Shown here: one piece after another, positions 51,939-60,238 of the stretch
Numbering within the stretch: position 1 is the first letter of the stretch
Layout of the letters: each line of letters starts with the position of its first letter
DNA from: an uncultured Bacteroidales bacterium
GTDB lineage: Bacteria; Bacteroidota; Bacteroidia; Bacteroidales; Bacteroidaceae
DNA: 64,000 nucleotides
Direction of reading: 5' to 3'
Assembly: GCA_902774335.1 (NCBI GenBank)
Contig: CACYHW010000012.1
Location: forward strand, 18,094-82,093
The notes under the pieces: generated by a model
The model's input: only the letters and a program-made list of their open reading frames with translations
What the model was told of the DNA's origin: nothing
Databases searched by the model: none
Translations under genes and position numbers: made by a program

Positions 51939-53930
51939 ATGGCGGATCCTATTTGTAGATGGAGAAATCCATACGTGAGCACTATCATTGAACTCGTTAA
52001 GGTTTTGCCCCATCGGGCGATGCCTTCCGATGAATTTAGAATGATAGTAGAGAAAAAATGGCCCGGTTTTTTTCATACTCCTTATCAACTCGCATGTCAA
52101 GTTGGACTTTATTACGAGTCCGATGATGGTCAATACTACCCTAGATTTGATCATGATATAAATGAAGCCGAAGCTTTATCTTATATGAAGAGTTGGATTA
52201 CCCGGTATTATGTACCTAATCCTTACACCAGGTCTATTAAGCATTTAGACCAACCTAAACCTTTTTTGGCTGCAATCATAGGCTATGTGTATGAGCACCC
52301 TGATGAAAAAAGGCTACATGCCATATTAGAAGCAGTTTTTAAAGAAGACATTGGCAATATTGATATCATTTCAAATGTCATAAACACATATACAGACATT
52401 ATAAAAGTAGATACTCTTGGGAACATTGAACTAACCGCTAAAGCAATTGATTTTATGAAACAATATCTTGATAGAAATGACAAAAAAGCTTTCTTTGAAC
52501 ACTTCTCGGAAAGCAAAACATCTATAGACAATAATTTATCTAAGAATCTCATTTTCTACGGAGCTCCAGGCACGGGTAAGTCCAAAACCATTAAGAGAGA
52601 GGTTGATGACAAAGGATTACCCAATGTTCGCACCACATTCCACCCAGATAGTGATTACGCCACATTTGTGGGAGCCTATAAACCCACAACAACACAAGAG
52701 CCCAAGATGACTCTGATAGGCACAAAACAAGTGCCTGTGGAAGGAGGTAAACCGGAAAGTAAAATCATCTATGAGTTTGTACCGCAGGCTTTTCTGAAAG
52801 CGTACACCGGCGCATGGAAGAATTTGGAGCAACCGTTTTATTTGATTATAGAAGAGATAAACCGCGGAAACTGCGCACAGATATTCGGTGATTTGTTTCA
52901 GCTACTTGACAGAAACGATGATGGCGAATCTGAATATCCGATTTCGCCCGATGATGATATTATCAGATTCCTACAGAATGATAAGAAGTACGGTTTTGCT
53001 GCACTTACTGATGAGCAAAAGGCTGCCATACCAGAGGATGTATTGAGTGGTAAGGAGCTTAAACTGCCAATGAACCTGTACATTTGGGCAACAATGAACA
53101 CAAGCGACCAAAGCCTGTTCCCCATAGACTCCGCATTTAAACGCCGCTGGGACTGGCAGTATATACCTATTACTGACGCAAAAATGGGCTGGAAGATTGA
53201 AGCTGCAGGGAACCTTTATGACTGGTGGCAGTTCCTGGAAAAAATCAATGAACAGATTGGGAATACCACGAATTCTGAGGACAAGAAATTGGGGTATTTC
53301 TTCTGCAAATCAAAAGAGGGTATCATCAAGGCCGATACATTTGTTGGCAAAGTAGTTTTCTACCTTTGGAATGATGTATTCAAGGATTTTGCAGAGGAAG
53401 CAGGTGGCTTATTTGAGGATTCCGACGGAAAGGTTCTATCCTTTAGCAAGTTCTATACAACCGACATGGAAGGACGTGCTATTGTGAAAGAGGAAAAGAT
53501 AGCCCTATTCCTCCGCAACCTAGGTTTAGCCCCAATTGGTGCTACAGAAGTTGATATTATAGATGCAGATAATAACGATGGAGATGGGAGAAACGAAAGA
53601 AAAGAATCACTTATTTCAATCAATATTCCAGGAAACCCGATTATCCAAACTGCAGAATCAACTCAATTTGATTCGTTTTTAAAGGCACTAAATATTATTG
53701 GTGAAGATAGAATAATGCCAAAAGTGAATTCATTGAAGTATAAGCGGCTCAATTGTCCAGTCATATCAACAATGAAACAACCTGAAATTGAGCATAATGA
53801 CAAAGGTTATTCTTATTACCAGTTAGGACAATTGTTTGTTGTAAAAGGGTGCAAGAGCTATACATACATAAGAATTCTTGAAGACCTCGATAAAATGCTA
53901 AATATCGGTCTGTCATTAGAAACAAGGTGA
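51939..53930 (+). CDS. McrB-like AAA NTPase, restriction subunit (LlaJI R1-like)
   Basis: A 663-residue protein. The N-terminal 200 residues are probably the DNA-recognition and oligomerisation part. The AAA+ domain has Walker A GAPGTGKS (208-215), Walker B LIIEEINRGN (302-311), sensor MNTSDQS (386-392) and AFKRRW (399-404), the McrB-type set. The C-terminal region past 540 is unassigned. In McrBC and LlaJI this subunit uses GTP or ATP to translocate on DNA and activates the nuclease subunit. Operon order (two m5C methyltransferases, this protein, nuclease) is the same as in LlaJI, where both restriction proteins are needed for activity. Confidence 0.88.
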   Translation: MADPICRWRNPYVSTIIELVKVLPHRAMPSDEFRMIVEKKWPGFFHTPYQLACQVGLYYESDDGQYYPRFDHDINEAEALSYMKSWITRYYVPNPYTRSIKHLDQPKPFLAAIIGYVYEHPDEKRLHAILEAVFKEDIGNIDIISNVINTYTDIIKVDTLGNIELTAKAIDFMKQYLDRNDKKAFFEHFSESKTSIDNNLSKNLIFYGAPGTGKSKTIKREVDDKGLPNVRTTFHPDSDYATFVGAYKPTTTQEPKMTLIGTKQVPVEGGKPESKIIYEFVPQAFLKAYTGAWKNLEQPFYLIIEEINRGNCAQIFGDLFQLLDRNDDGESEYPISPDDDIIRFLQNDKKYGFAALTDEQKAAIPEDVLSGKELKLPMNLYIWATMNTSDQSLFPIDSAFKRRWDWQYIPITDAKMGWKIEAAGNLYDWWQFLEKINEQIGNTTNSEDKKLGYFFCKSKEGIIKADTFVGKVVFYLWNDVFKDFAEEAGGLFEDSDGKVLSFSKFYTTDMEGRAIVKEEKIALFLRNLGLAPIGATEVDIIDADNNDGDGRNERKESLISINIPGNPIIQTAESTQFDSFLKALNIIGEDRIMPKVNSLKYKRLNCPVISTMKQPEIEHNDKGYSYYQLGQLFVVKGCKSYTYIRILEDLDKMLNIGLSLETR

Positions 53931-53933
53931 TAA

Positions 53934-56171
53934 ATGCGCATTCTCGTAGAAGAATACCAGTATAATGTTTCTGTGGTGAAGAATATTCTCCACGGAATTG
54001 ATGCATTAGAGAATGTGGAGGGTAAAGTATCTATACACTATGTAGGTTACTATTATTGCTCTCATCCCGATGTACGTGACTGCGTATTTATTCTACCTAA
54101 GGTTTTACTGAAGGATGTGGATGGGGAAGAACTTGTCTTTGGAAAGTATAAACCTGAAGACATAGTACATCCTGACGTAAACAAAGATATTGACAGCAAG
54201 GAAAAAGATTTCCTGTACAAATTTGCGGTTTGGATATACCGTGCTATTGTCGTTTATAAGAATGACAGGCTTAATGATACAGGCATAGTATATCATATGA
54301 AGATTGCTCAGATAGGAAAAGGGAGCCGCAGGCTCAGTAATACCTATCTGGATATTCTGCTCCAATTGCTGCAATTCAACAGAGATAATCAGAGTTTCTT
54401 TTTCTTCATTGTGAAGAATCTGCATTCCGGCTATAATAAGATAAATTGGACACGTACAATTAGCCATTCCAGAGCTATTGTGCAGGACGGACAGCCTATT
54501 TATTTGAATCCGGTAAATAAGAAACGGCAGATAAACTTTGATGAAGAGCTGCTGATATTATTCTTCTCCATCTTGAATTACATAGGTGACACCTATGGAT
54601 TCCCAAAAGAAATCAATTGTCAGTTCCAACTTATAAAAGGTGCACAATTTAAGACCTATCTGAACGGATTTGGACGTACGCGATTACGCCAAATCAAATA
54701 TAAATACTTCTCTGATAAGGCATTGGAGCTGTGGAACCTGTGCTATGCTTTCTTTGATGAGGCACGACAGGTACTCATTAACACGGAGAAGAAAGAGTAT
54801 CTGCTGGTTAAGAATTTCTATACTGTCTTTGAAGCCATTATTGATGAACTGATTGGTGACAATCCTTTACCCGATGGTATGGAAAAGAAGCAGGAGGATG
54901 GCAAGATAGTTGACCATTTATTTACTGCCAAGAGTCTTATTGAGGGACATGAAGGACAAACCTACTATATTGGTGATTCCAAATATTATAAGATTGGCCA
55001 TGAGCTGGGCGATGAGTCCATCTACAAGCAGTACACTTACGCAAGGAATGTTATACAGTGGAATCTTGATATATTCAATAGAGGTGAAACGCCGGATTCC
55101 GGTGTCAAGTTAAGGGATGATGTCACCGAAGGTTATAACATCATTCCAAACTTCTTTATCTCTGCCAAGATGGATGAAGCTTTTGATTATGCCAATGACG
55201 GCATTGAGAAAACTGACAGGCAGAACAATAAGCACAGAAAGGAACAATTTAAGAACCGTTTGTTTGACCGAGACACTTTGCTATTGTTCCACTACGATGT
55301 GAATTTCCTGTTTGTGTTATCACTATATGCACGTGATAATGCCACACAGAAAGCCGCGTGGAAGAAGAAAGTAAGGGATAAGTTCAGAACGGAGATTCAA
55401 GAATGGCTTCAGGCTGATTTCAAATTCTATGCAATGGAGGCGAAGCCTGGCGTTAATGCCAAGCAGTATTTCAAGACTCATTTCCAGGATATACTTGGCA
55501 AAACATATACTCCATACGCGGACAACAACATTTATTCCTTAGCTTTAGACAACAAGGATCCTGAAGGAAATAATGATACCCTGCTTTCTGAACTAAAAAA
55601 ATCTTTTGTAGTTGTGCCCTGTAATCTTGGCGATAAGCCTGAGGAAATATTGCAACCAATAATGGAGGTGGAACGCATTAAGCCTATACCTACGCCCCAA
55701 TGGCTTACCACTCACTATTTGGAGCGTGATTTGAGTCGTGGAGTACTTGTGGGCTATTGCAGGACAAAAGAGCTGATGGCCTGGATGATGGACGCCAGCA
55801 AAGCATGTGGTTTGGTATATAATGTACGACTGAAAACTGATGATTACGGCAGAAGCGGAGCCAAAACAATTGATGTATTTAAGAACCAAAACATCCAGTT
55901 TGTCATTTTGTATTTCAATAGCTCTATTGATACAGGAGAATACCGAGTTTTTCATGTCAAGGACATTTTTGGAGTTAATGCCCAAGAAATGGAAGATCTT
56001 AAATATCCTGAGGTTCATGGCGATTATGTGCTGTTCCAATTCGATGAAGAGGTCAATATTGGCCAAATTAACATCAAAGGACTCCTTAACGAATTGCGAA
56101 CCCCGGGATTGCAATACCAACCTCTAATTACTACGGCCGACATTGTATTGAAATATAGGGAAAGCGTTTGA
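53934..56171 (+). CDS. McrC/LlaJI-type restriction endonuclease subunit with extra C-terminal domain
   Basis: A 745-residue nuclease partner of the McrB-like protein, starting 3 bp after it. Residues 1 to about 310 contain the McrC-like scaffold. The PD-(D/E)XK core is D327 (KIVDHLF), D348-S-K350 (YYIGDSKYYK) and Q366/Y368 (YKQYTYA), preceded by E300. I identify it with the LlaJI restriction-endonuclease family by motif and context. About 150 C-terminal residues (from ERDLSRGVLVGYCRTKELMAW) form an additional domain that I cannot name; it may read the DNA base or contact the methyltransferases. It probably cleaves unmethylated foreign DNA. Confidence 0.8.
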   Translation: MRILVEEYQYNVSVVKNILHGIDALENVEGKVSIHYVGYYYCSHPDVRDCVFILPKVLLKDVDGEELVFGKYKPEDIVHPDVNKDIDSKEKDFLYKFAVWIYRAIVVYKNDRLNDTGIVYHMKIAQIGKGSRRLSNTYLDILLQLLQFNRDNQSFFFFIVKNLHSGYNKINWTRTISHSRAIVQDGQPIYLNPVNKKRQINFDEELLILFFSILNYIGDTYGFPKEINCQFQLIKGAQFKTYLNGFGRTRLRQIKYKYFSDKALELWNLCYAFFDEARQVLINTEKKEYLLVKNFYTVFEAIIDELIGDNPLPDGMEKKQEDGKIVDHLFTAKSLIEGHEGQTYYIGDSKYYKIGHELGDESIYKQYTYARNVIQWNLDIFNRGETPDSGVKLRDDVTEGYNIIPNFFISAKMDEAFDYANDGIEKTDRQNNKHRKEQFKNRLFDRDTLLLFHYDVNFLFVLSLYARDNATQKAAWKKKVRDKFRTEIQEWLQADFKFYAMEAKPGVNAKQYFKTHFQDILGKTYTPYADNNIYSLALDNKDPEGNNDTLLSELKKSFVVVPCNLGDKPEEILQPIMEVERIKPIPTPQWLTTHYLERDLSRGVLVGYCRTKELMAWMMDASKACGLVYNVRLKTDDYGRSGAKTIDVFKNQNIQFVILYFNSSIDTGEYRVFHVKDIFGVNAQEMEDLKYPEVHGDYVLFQFDEEVNIGQINIKGLLNELRTPGLQYQPLITTADIVLKYRESV

Positions 56172-56251
56172 TATTAAGTATGACGCTATTACCCCAAAGC
56201 AACTCCGAGTTTTTGTTTTTCGAAGATAGATCGTATTGAAGAACTTACATA

Positions 56252-57031
56252 ATGACTCGCATACTATATAAATATCTAGATATAACTGGAGCAAAAGACA
56301 TGATTGGGAAACAGAATCTCCAATTTACCAATGCCACCCAGCTGAATGATCCCTTTGATTGTCATCCCAAACTATTTGATTCCTCTAATGTGCCGGATTC
56401 CAGGGCACAAGGAGATTTTCATAAAGAATGGCAGAAAAAAATTGCTGAAAATGACGCCCTTAATTTGCGTAATGAAACCTGGCTTTGCAGTCTGTCTAAA
56501 GTCTATGACTCAATACTTATGTGGAGTCATTATTGTTATAATCACAAGGGGATATGCATAGGTCTTGATATAGATAAAGTATTAGATTCCGTCCCTCCCA
56601 TGTTTGGTACGATTTATCTTAAACCTTTCGTTCTTGATGTTAATTACTACGATATCATAGAACGCCCAAGTGCTTATGGACCATCCGCTGAACAACGAAT
56701 GTATCAGTGGACGACAAAAGCCAAGGAATGGGAATACGAACAAGAGGTCAGATTAATTATGCCTAAACCAAGCCAGGCATACGCCGCATTAACTCTTGAG
56801 CAAGCCAAGCACCCAAAGGAAGTATGGGATTGGCGCGAAATACGCCATTATTTGCCACTTAAATGCGAATGTTTTGAGTCCATCTATTTTGGCATCAATA
56901 TTGATCCGACCAAAAAGGAAACTATTATCAAATATGCCCGCAAAAAGCTGAATCCGAAAATAAACCTATATCAAATGCGGATAGATGACAATGCTTTCAG
57001 ATTACAGCCAGAGCCCTGTTCGGAAAAGTGA
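56252..57031 (+). CDS. DUF2971 family protein
   Basis: A 259-residue protein matching DUF2971: YKYLDITGAKDMIGKQNLQFTNATQLNDPFDCHP at the start, WLCSLSKVYDSILMWSHYCYNHKGICIGLDI, and WEYEQEVRLIMP. DUF2971 proteins are frequent in defence islands; no biochemical activity is established to my knowledge. The invariant-looking Asp-Pro-Phe-Asp, Trp-Ser-His-Tyr and Glu-x-Glu-x-Arg residues suggest an enzymatic site (inference). The gene is separate from the restriction operon by 80 bp and converges with a second DUF2971 gene across repeat family B, whose TGACGC arm supplies its stop codon. Confidence 0.78.
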   Translation: MTRILYKYLDITGAKDMIGKQNLQFTNATQLNDPFDCHPKLFDSSNVPDSRAQGDFHKEWQKKIAENDALNLRNETWLCSLSKVYDSILMWSHYCYNHKGICIGLDIDKVLDSVPPMFGTIYLKPFVLDVNYYDIIERPSAYGPSAEQRMYQWTTKAKEWEYEQEVRLIMPKPSQAYAALTLEQAKHPKEVWDWREIRHYLPLKCECFESIYFGINIDPTKKETIIKYARKKLNPKINLYQMRIDDNAFRLQPEPCSEK

Positions 57032-57059
57032 CGCAAAACAAAACGACCCCTTTGCGTCA
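57029..57059. repeat. REP-like palindrome family B supplying both stop codons
   Basis: TGACGC (57029-57034) contains the TGA stop of the plus-strand DUF2971 gene, and GCGTCA (57054-57059) contains the stop of the minus-strand nuclease-DUF2971 gene. The core is AAAACGACCCCTTT. Confidence 0.88.
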
Positions 57060-58400
57060 ACGATATGTATCCATCAAATCAGATGAGATTACATCACCAA
57101 CACTTTTAATTGTACTCTTTGCCATATAGCCATACTGTTCTATCACATCGCCATCACCAATTTTTGGTCCTATTATTACTTTGAAAAGATTCAATGGAAA
57201 GGTGACACCAGCATGATTACTTTTCAGATCGAACAGAAGCATCTTTGATACTATTTTATTATCATCATTCTTTATCCAATCAAACTTTGTTTTGTCATTA
57301 TTTGATGGAACATATAATAGTCTCACTTCGTCCTCTATAGAATAATGATGTGATTTAAAGAAATGCTTCCAAATATGCCAGTTCCTAAAGGTGAATACTT
57401 TATTGTTATTGAAACCAGATACAGCCAAATCATTTATAAAAGCCAATTCAGGATGATTTCCATTCTCATCTTCATAACTAACATGAGCCAAATAAAAACC
57501 TTTATGTTCACCATTCTTTAGGTTTTTATTAATTGAATATGTAAGACAAACACCTTCAGCATTATCACCATACAACCTCCAAAAAGTCAATTCGTTTTCA
57601 TGGCTAATTGGTAGAAGTGACATAATATAGCAGTTATTAGGATCATCAGGAATAGTGTCACAATTAAATGAGACCTTTTTATTGACGTAGTTTAATTCAC
57701 CCTTATCATTCATACAGACGATACTACACATATTCTGTTTCACAGATTTCAACAAAGTAAATAGACTATTCAAAGAAGTATATCTACATATCTTGTCATC
57801 TGTAACTTTACCTAATAAATATAGGAAAAAACAATTTTCAAGTTCATCTGAGCTAAAACGCACTGAAATATCATTTTCTTCAAATGAATCAGGGGTTAAT
57901 GTATCAACCCATTCTTTTAAATCACTTTTGTTATCAATGTGTGTTTCTATATAAGATTTAATTTGATTTTTATATGAACCAATATTTGTGGTGAAATAGT
58001 TTAGTCGAGTTTTTTTTGTAAGTATCTTAACAAATATTGTGTAGTCTGTGATTATTAGAATTGGGTATTTAAAAAGCATTCTATTGCCATCTGTGATAGC
58101 AAACAGGCAATCTTTAAATTGTTCTGGTAATCTTTCGGCATACCTGTTCTCCCAAATTCGATAGTTTGAATTCAATAGGAATTGGGACTCACTTTTTACT
58201 TCAATTATAGAAACAATCTTACCCTCCTTTTTAATAAGTATATCAGGTATATATTGTTGGAATCCATATCGATCGCCCAATAACGGGTTTAACAATTCTA
58301 CTGAAAATGAACGGTAATCTTTTAATAGGCTATTAAGACGTTCATATACTCTTTTTTCTAATTCAGAATACTCACCTTTACTGCTCGGAATAAGTAACAT
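57057..58400 (-). CDS. PD-(D/E)XK nuclease-like domain fused to DUF2971
   Basis: A 447-residue, AT-rich gene. The N-terminal 120 residues look like a PD-(D/E)XK fold: FQQYIPDILIKKEGKIVSIIEVKSE gives P52-D53 and E67-V-K69 in the expected beta-hairpin spacing. A linker region (about 125-200) leads into a DUF2971-like part (about 205-447) with RYTSLNSLFTLLKS, CYIMSLLPISHENELTFWRLYGDNAEGVCLTYSI and IEDEVRLLYVP. Convergence with a stand-alone DUF2971 gene next to a restriction-modification operon suggests a defence role. I know of no described system with this pairing, though I cannot search for one. Low GC relative to the window supports transfer. Confidence 0.72.
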   Translation of the reverse strand: MLLIPSSKGEYSELEKRVYERLNSLLKDYRSFSVELLNPLLGDRYGFQQYIPDILIKKEGKIVSIIEVKSESQFLLNSNYRIWENRYAERLPEQFKDCLFAITDGNRMLFKYPILIITDYTIFVKILTKKTRLNYFTTNIGSYKNQIKSYIETHIDNKSDLKEWVDTLTPDSFEENDISVRFSSDELENCFFLYLLGKVTDDKICRYTSLNSLFTLLKSVKQNMCSIVCMNDKGELNYVNKKVSFNCDTIPDDPNNCYIMSLLPISHENELTFWRLYGDNAEGVCLTYSINKNLKNGEHKGFYLAHVSYEDENGNHPELAFINDLAVSGFNNNKVFTFRNWHIWKHFFKSHHYSIEDEVRLLYVPSNNDKTKFDWIKNDDNKIVSKMLLFDLKSNHAGVTFPLNLFKVIIGPKIGDGDVIEQYGYMAKSTIKSVGDVISSDLMDTYR

Positions 58401-58713
58401 ATTTGAATAATTGAATAGGTTCTATACTAACCAGGAAATCATAATCCAATTATTCATTTTTAACGCTATTAGCCACAAAAGACTAGTAAATATAATTGCT
58501 AAACAACATATTATCTAGCTACAAAAAAGTATCGCAAAACAGCGTATCTTAAAATAAAGTAAAGGACTATTGGTTCCCAAATCGTAAAAATACTCCATAT
58601 TCCGGAAAACACAAAAAATTCACTGTTTTTAGATCACTGTCTTTTTGATTAATAATCGTTGCGCACACCCCGGTACCGCACCGTTGAGACATCGGCCCAC
58701 CCAAAAACCGCCA
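58401..58713. other. AT-rich intergenic gap
   Basis: About 310 bp of low-GC sequence upstream of the nuclease-DUF2971 gene. No convincing gene, RNA or repeat is seen. It presumably contains the promoter of that gene, but no clear TAnnTTTG box was found at the expected distance. Confidence 0.5.
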
Positions 58714-58887
58714 CTAAAGGAACAACACCAACAAGAAGAAAAGGAGCAACAGGATAGGATCGTTGAATCGAGCTACAAGCACAACGACGCCAATTGCAAA
58801 AATGGAGGCTATGACGATCAGGAGCGGGGTTGGTTTGCCGTCATGACCGGATGGTGTTTGATTGTCCTTTTTTGGTTTGTCGTCCAT
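58714..58887 (-). CDS. Small two-helix membrane protein
   Basis: 57 residues from the ATG at 58887 (MDDKPKKDNQTPSGHDGKP). A charged, polar N-terminus is followed by two hydrophobic stretches, TPLLIVIASIFAIGVVVLV and DPILLLLFFLLVLFL, at the C-terminus. The frame is open further up to 58908, but the TATCTTTG promoter at 58906-58913 makes 58887 the likely start. It is divergent from the ORF6N gene. No family recognised; small membrane proteins in defence islands are sometimes toxin or effector components, but nothing in the sequence shows that here. Confidence 0.5.
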   Translation of the reverse strand: MDDKPKKDNQTPSGHDGKPTPLLIVIASIFAIGVVVLVARFNDPILLLLFFLLVLFL

Positions 58888-58905
58888 ATTGGGGTTGGTT
58901 TGATG

Positions 58906-58913
58906 CAAAGATA
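58906..58913 (-). promoter_or_regulatory. -7 element TATCTTTG for small membrane protein
   Basis: Minus-strand TATCTTTG. The surrounding segment 58902-58938 is homologous to 60192-60228, which serves the gene at 59800-60189. Confidence 0.5.
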
Positions 58914-58999
58914 TGCAGTAATGGGAGTTATCCTATTGAATTCCTCCCAAAAACAACGCATCAGGAGACGAACCCATTGCGTCGTTTTCATTTTTTTTA

Positions 59000-59065
59000 T
59001 ACATTTGCAGTATCTGATACCCGGGGTATTCCGCTAGGCATAAGGTGTCAGGCCAGGGATACCCC
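59000..59065 (+). promoter_or_regulatory. Promoter TACATTTG, shared leader motif and hairpin upstream of ORF6N gene
   Basis: TACATTTG (59000-59007) overlaps ATTTGCAGTATCTGATACC (59003-59021), which is 18 of 19 identical to 60242-60260 before DUF1016 gene 2. A hairpin with arms GGGGTAT (59023-59029) and ATACCCC (59059-59065) follows within the leader. Confidence 0.6.
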
Positions 59066-59106
59066 TTGTTGTTTGCAGATAATACTAATTATTAAATGTG
59101 AAAAAT

Positions 59107-59727
59107 ATGAATGATCTAGAACCAATTAAGCGCAAAATCTATGAGATTAGAGGGTACAAGGTTATGTTAGATTCTGACCTTGCTGAATTGTACAATGTTG
59201 AAACCAAGAACCTAAAAAGAGCAGTCAGGGCAAACATTGAGCGTTTTCCAGACGATTTTATGTTTGAACTCACAAAAGAGGAGTACGAATCTTTAAGGTG
59301 CAAAAATTTCACCTTAAAGAGTGAAGAGAATGAAAATGCTTTGAGGTGCAAAAATTTCACCTCAAACAATAGAGGTGGAAACCGTTACCTTCCATTTGCA
59401 TTTACCCGTGAAGGAATAGCTATGCTATCAGGGCTTTTAAGGTCAGAAATTGCTGTAAAAGCAAATATAAATATTATGCGTGCTTTCTTTCAAATGCAGG
59501 AAGCATTGCTGATAGTTGGTAATACTCAGCTGCAAATAGAACAGATCAGATCTGAGATAATGCAACTAAGGGTTGATTTGAACGACATCTTAGCTGACCA
59601 AAATGACATCAACGAAACAACACGTGCTCAACTTGACGCCATAAGTTCTGCATTAGCTGAATTACAAAGCGATAGGGCCAGGCACACTGGGTGCAACCCT
59701 ATTGGATTCAATGTCCCCAAACAGTGA
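59107..59727 (+). CDS. ORF6N domain protein (KilA-N-like DNA-binding)
   Basis: A 206-residue protein starting at the ATG at 59107 (a GTG at 59098 is possible). Residues about 5-115 are the ORF6N domain: IKRKIYEIRGYKVMLDSDLAELYNVETKNLKRAVRANIERFPDDFMFELTKEEYESL, then GGNRYLPFAFTREGIAMLSGLL. The C-terminus is a coiled-coil-like helix (about 140-195). ORF6N domains occur in phage and accessory bacterial proteins and are thought to bind DNA. Between the two conserved blocks lies a duplicated 16-residue unit starting LRCKNFT (about 62-87), encoded by two covarying hairpins. Only one such unit is expected in relatives (from memory). Confidence 0.85.
   Translation: MNDLEPIKRKIYEIRGYKVMLDSDLAELYNVETKNLKRAVRANIERFPDDFMFELTKEEYESLRCKNFTLKSEENENALRCKNFTSNNRGGNRYLPFAFTREGIAMLSGLLRSEIAVKANINIMRAFFQMQEALLIVGNTQLQIEQIRSEIMQLRVDLNDILADQNDINETTRAQLDAISSALAELQSDRARHTGCNPIGFNVPKQ
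59292..59366 (+). repeat. Two in-frame covarying hairpins in ORF6N gene
   Basis: Hairpin 1 (59292-59318): TTTAAGGTG, loop CAAAAATTT, CACCTTAAA. Hairpin 2 (59340-59366): TTTGAGGTG, the same loop, CACCTCAAA. The period is 48 bp (16 codons). The single arm difference (A to G) is compensated in the other arm (T to C). Confidence 0.92.
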
Positions 59728-59758
59728 GTATTAGCGTTCGGGCATCGGCCCCCAAAAA

Positions 59759-59799
59759 TGACGCATTATTAAACGACCCCTTTGCGTCACTTTGCGTCA
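59759..59799. repeat. REP-like palindrome family B with doubled right arm
   Basis: TGACGC (59759-59764) faces GCGTCA at 59784-59789 and 59794-59799, with core AAACGACCCCTTT. It separates the convergent ORF6N and A1S_2505-like genes. Confidence 0.85.
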
Positions 59800-60189
59800 T
59801 TAAAGTACAGCCCAGAAGCTGGCGGGCAGGCAGACGTTGGGGAGGGCGGCCGCGTGCTCGAACATCGGCCCTATCTGGGATTCGCGGTAGCCGGCAATGC
59901 CGCAGCCTATAGGAGTTACCAGGAACGTGTACTCGGGATGCTGCCCGGCAAAGGCTATGAAGCGGTCTACTGCGAGTTTGAGGCTGTCCAGGCCTTCCAT
60001 CGTGGGGATGGCGTACGATCGGCCTTGCAGGCCCTCGCCCACGCCCCACTCCGCTCCGAAGTGTTCCAGGGCGAATCGGGCGGCTCCGCCGGCGTGCATT
60101 CCCTGGGCGTTGCTGCCAAAGACGAAGATCTCACCGGGGTTTAGGGCGGTTATGAGATCGGGGGTTGTTCTGTTTGTTATAGGTTCCAT
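59800..60189 (-). CDS. A1S_2505-like (phage non-structural/macro-like) protein
   Basis: A 129-residue protein starting MEPITNRTTPDLITALNPGE. GEIFVFGSNAQGMHAGGAARFALEHFGAEWGVGEGLQGRSYAIPT and FLVTPIGCGIAGYRESQIGPMF are typical of a small family seen in phages and bacteria (A1S_2505 type) that has a macro-domain-like glycine-rich loop. It may bind ADP-ribose-like ligands; no activity is established to my knowledge. The gene is GC-rich, like the host. Its start is 6 bases after a TATCTTTG box, giving a leaderless layout. It is divergent from DUF1016 gene 2. Confidence 0.65.
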   Translation of the reverse strand: MEPITNRTTPDLITALNPGEIFVFGSNAQGMHAGGAARFALEHFGAEWGVGEGLQGRSYAIPTMEGLDSLKLAVDRFIAFAGQHPEYTFLVTPIGCGIAGYRESQIGPMFEHAAALPNVCLPASFWAVL

Positions 60190-60195
60190 ATGATG

Positions 60196-60203
60196 CAAAG
60201 ATA
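60196..60203 (-). promoter_or_regulatory. -7 element TATCTTTG, leaderless layout
   Basis: Minus-strand TATCTTTG ends six bases before the ATG at 60189. It lies in a 37-bp block (60192-60228) homologous to 58902-58938. Confidence 0.55.
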
Positions 60204-60238
60204 ATCAGTTATGGAAACTATCCTATAGTGTTATTTGC

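Noticed and set aside
59800-60189. Prophage remnant
   Set aside because: ORF6N and A1S_2505-type proteins are often phage-linked, but no integrase, terminase, capsid or tail gene is present, so only an accessory/defence island is supported.
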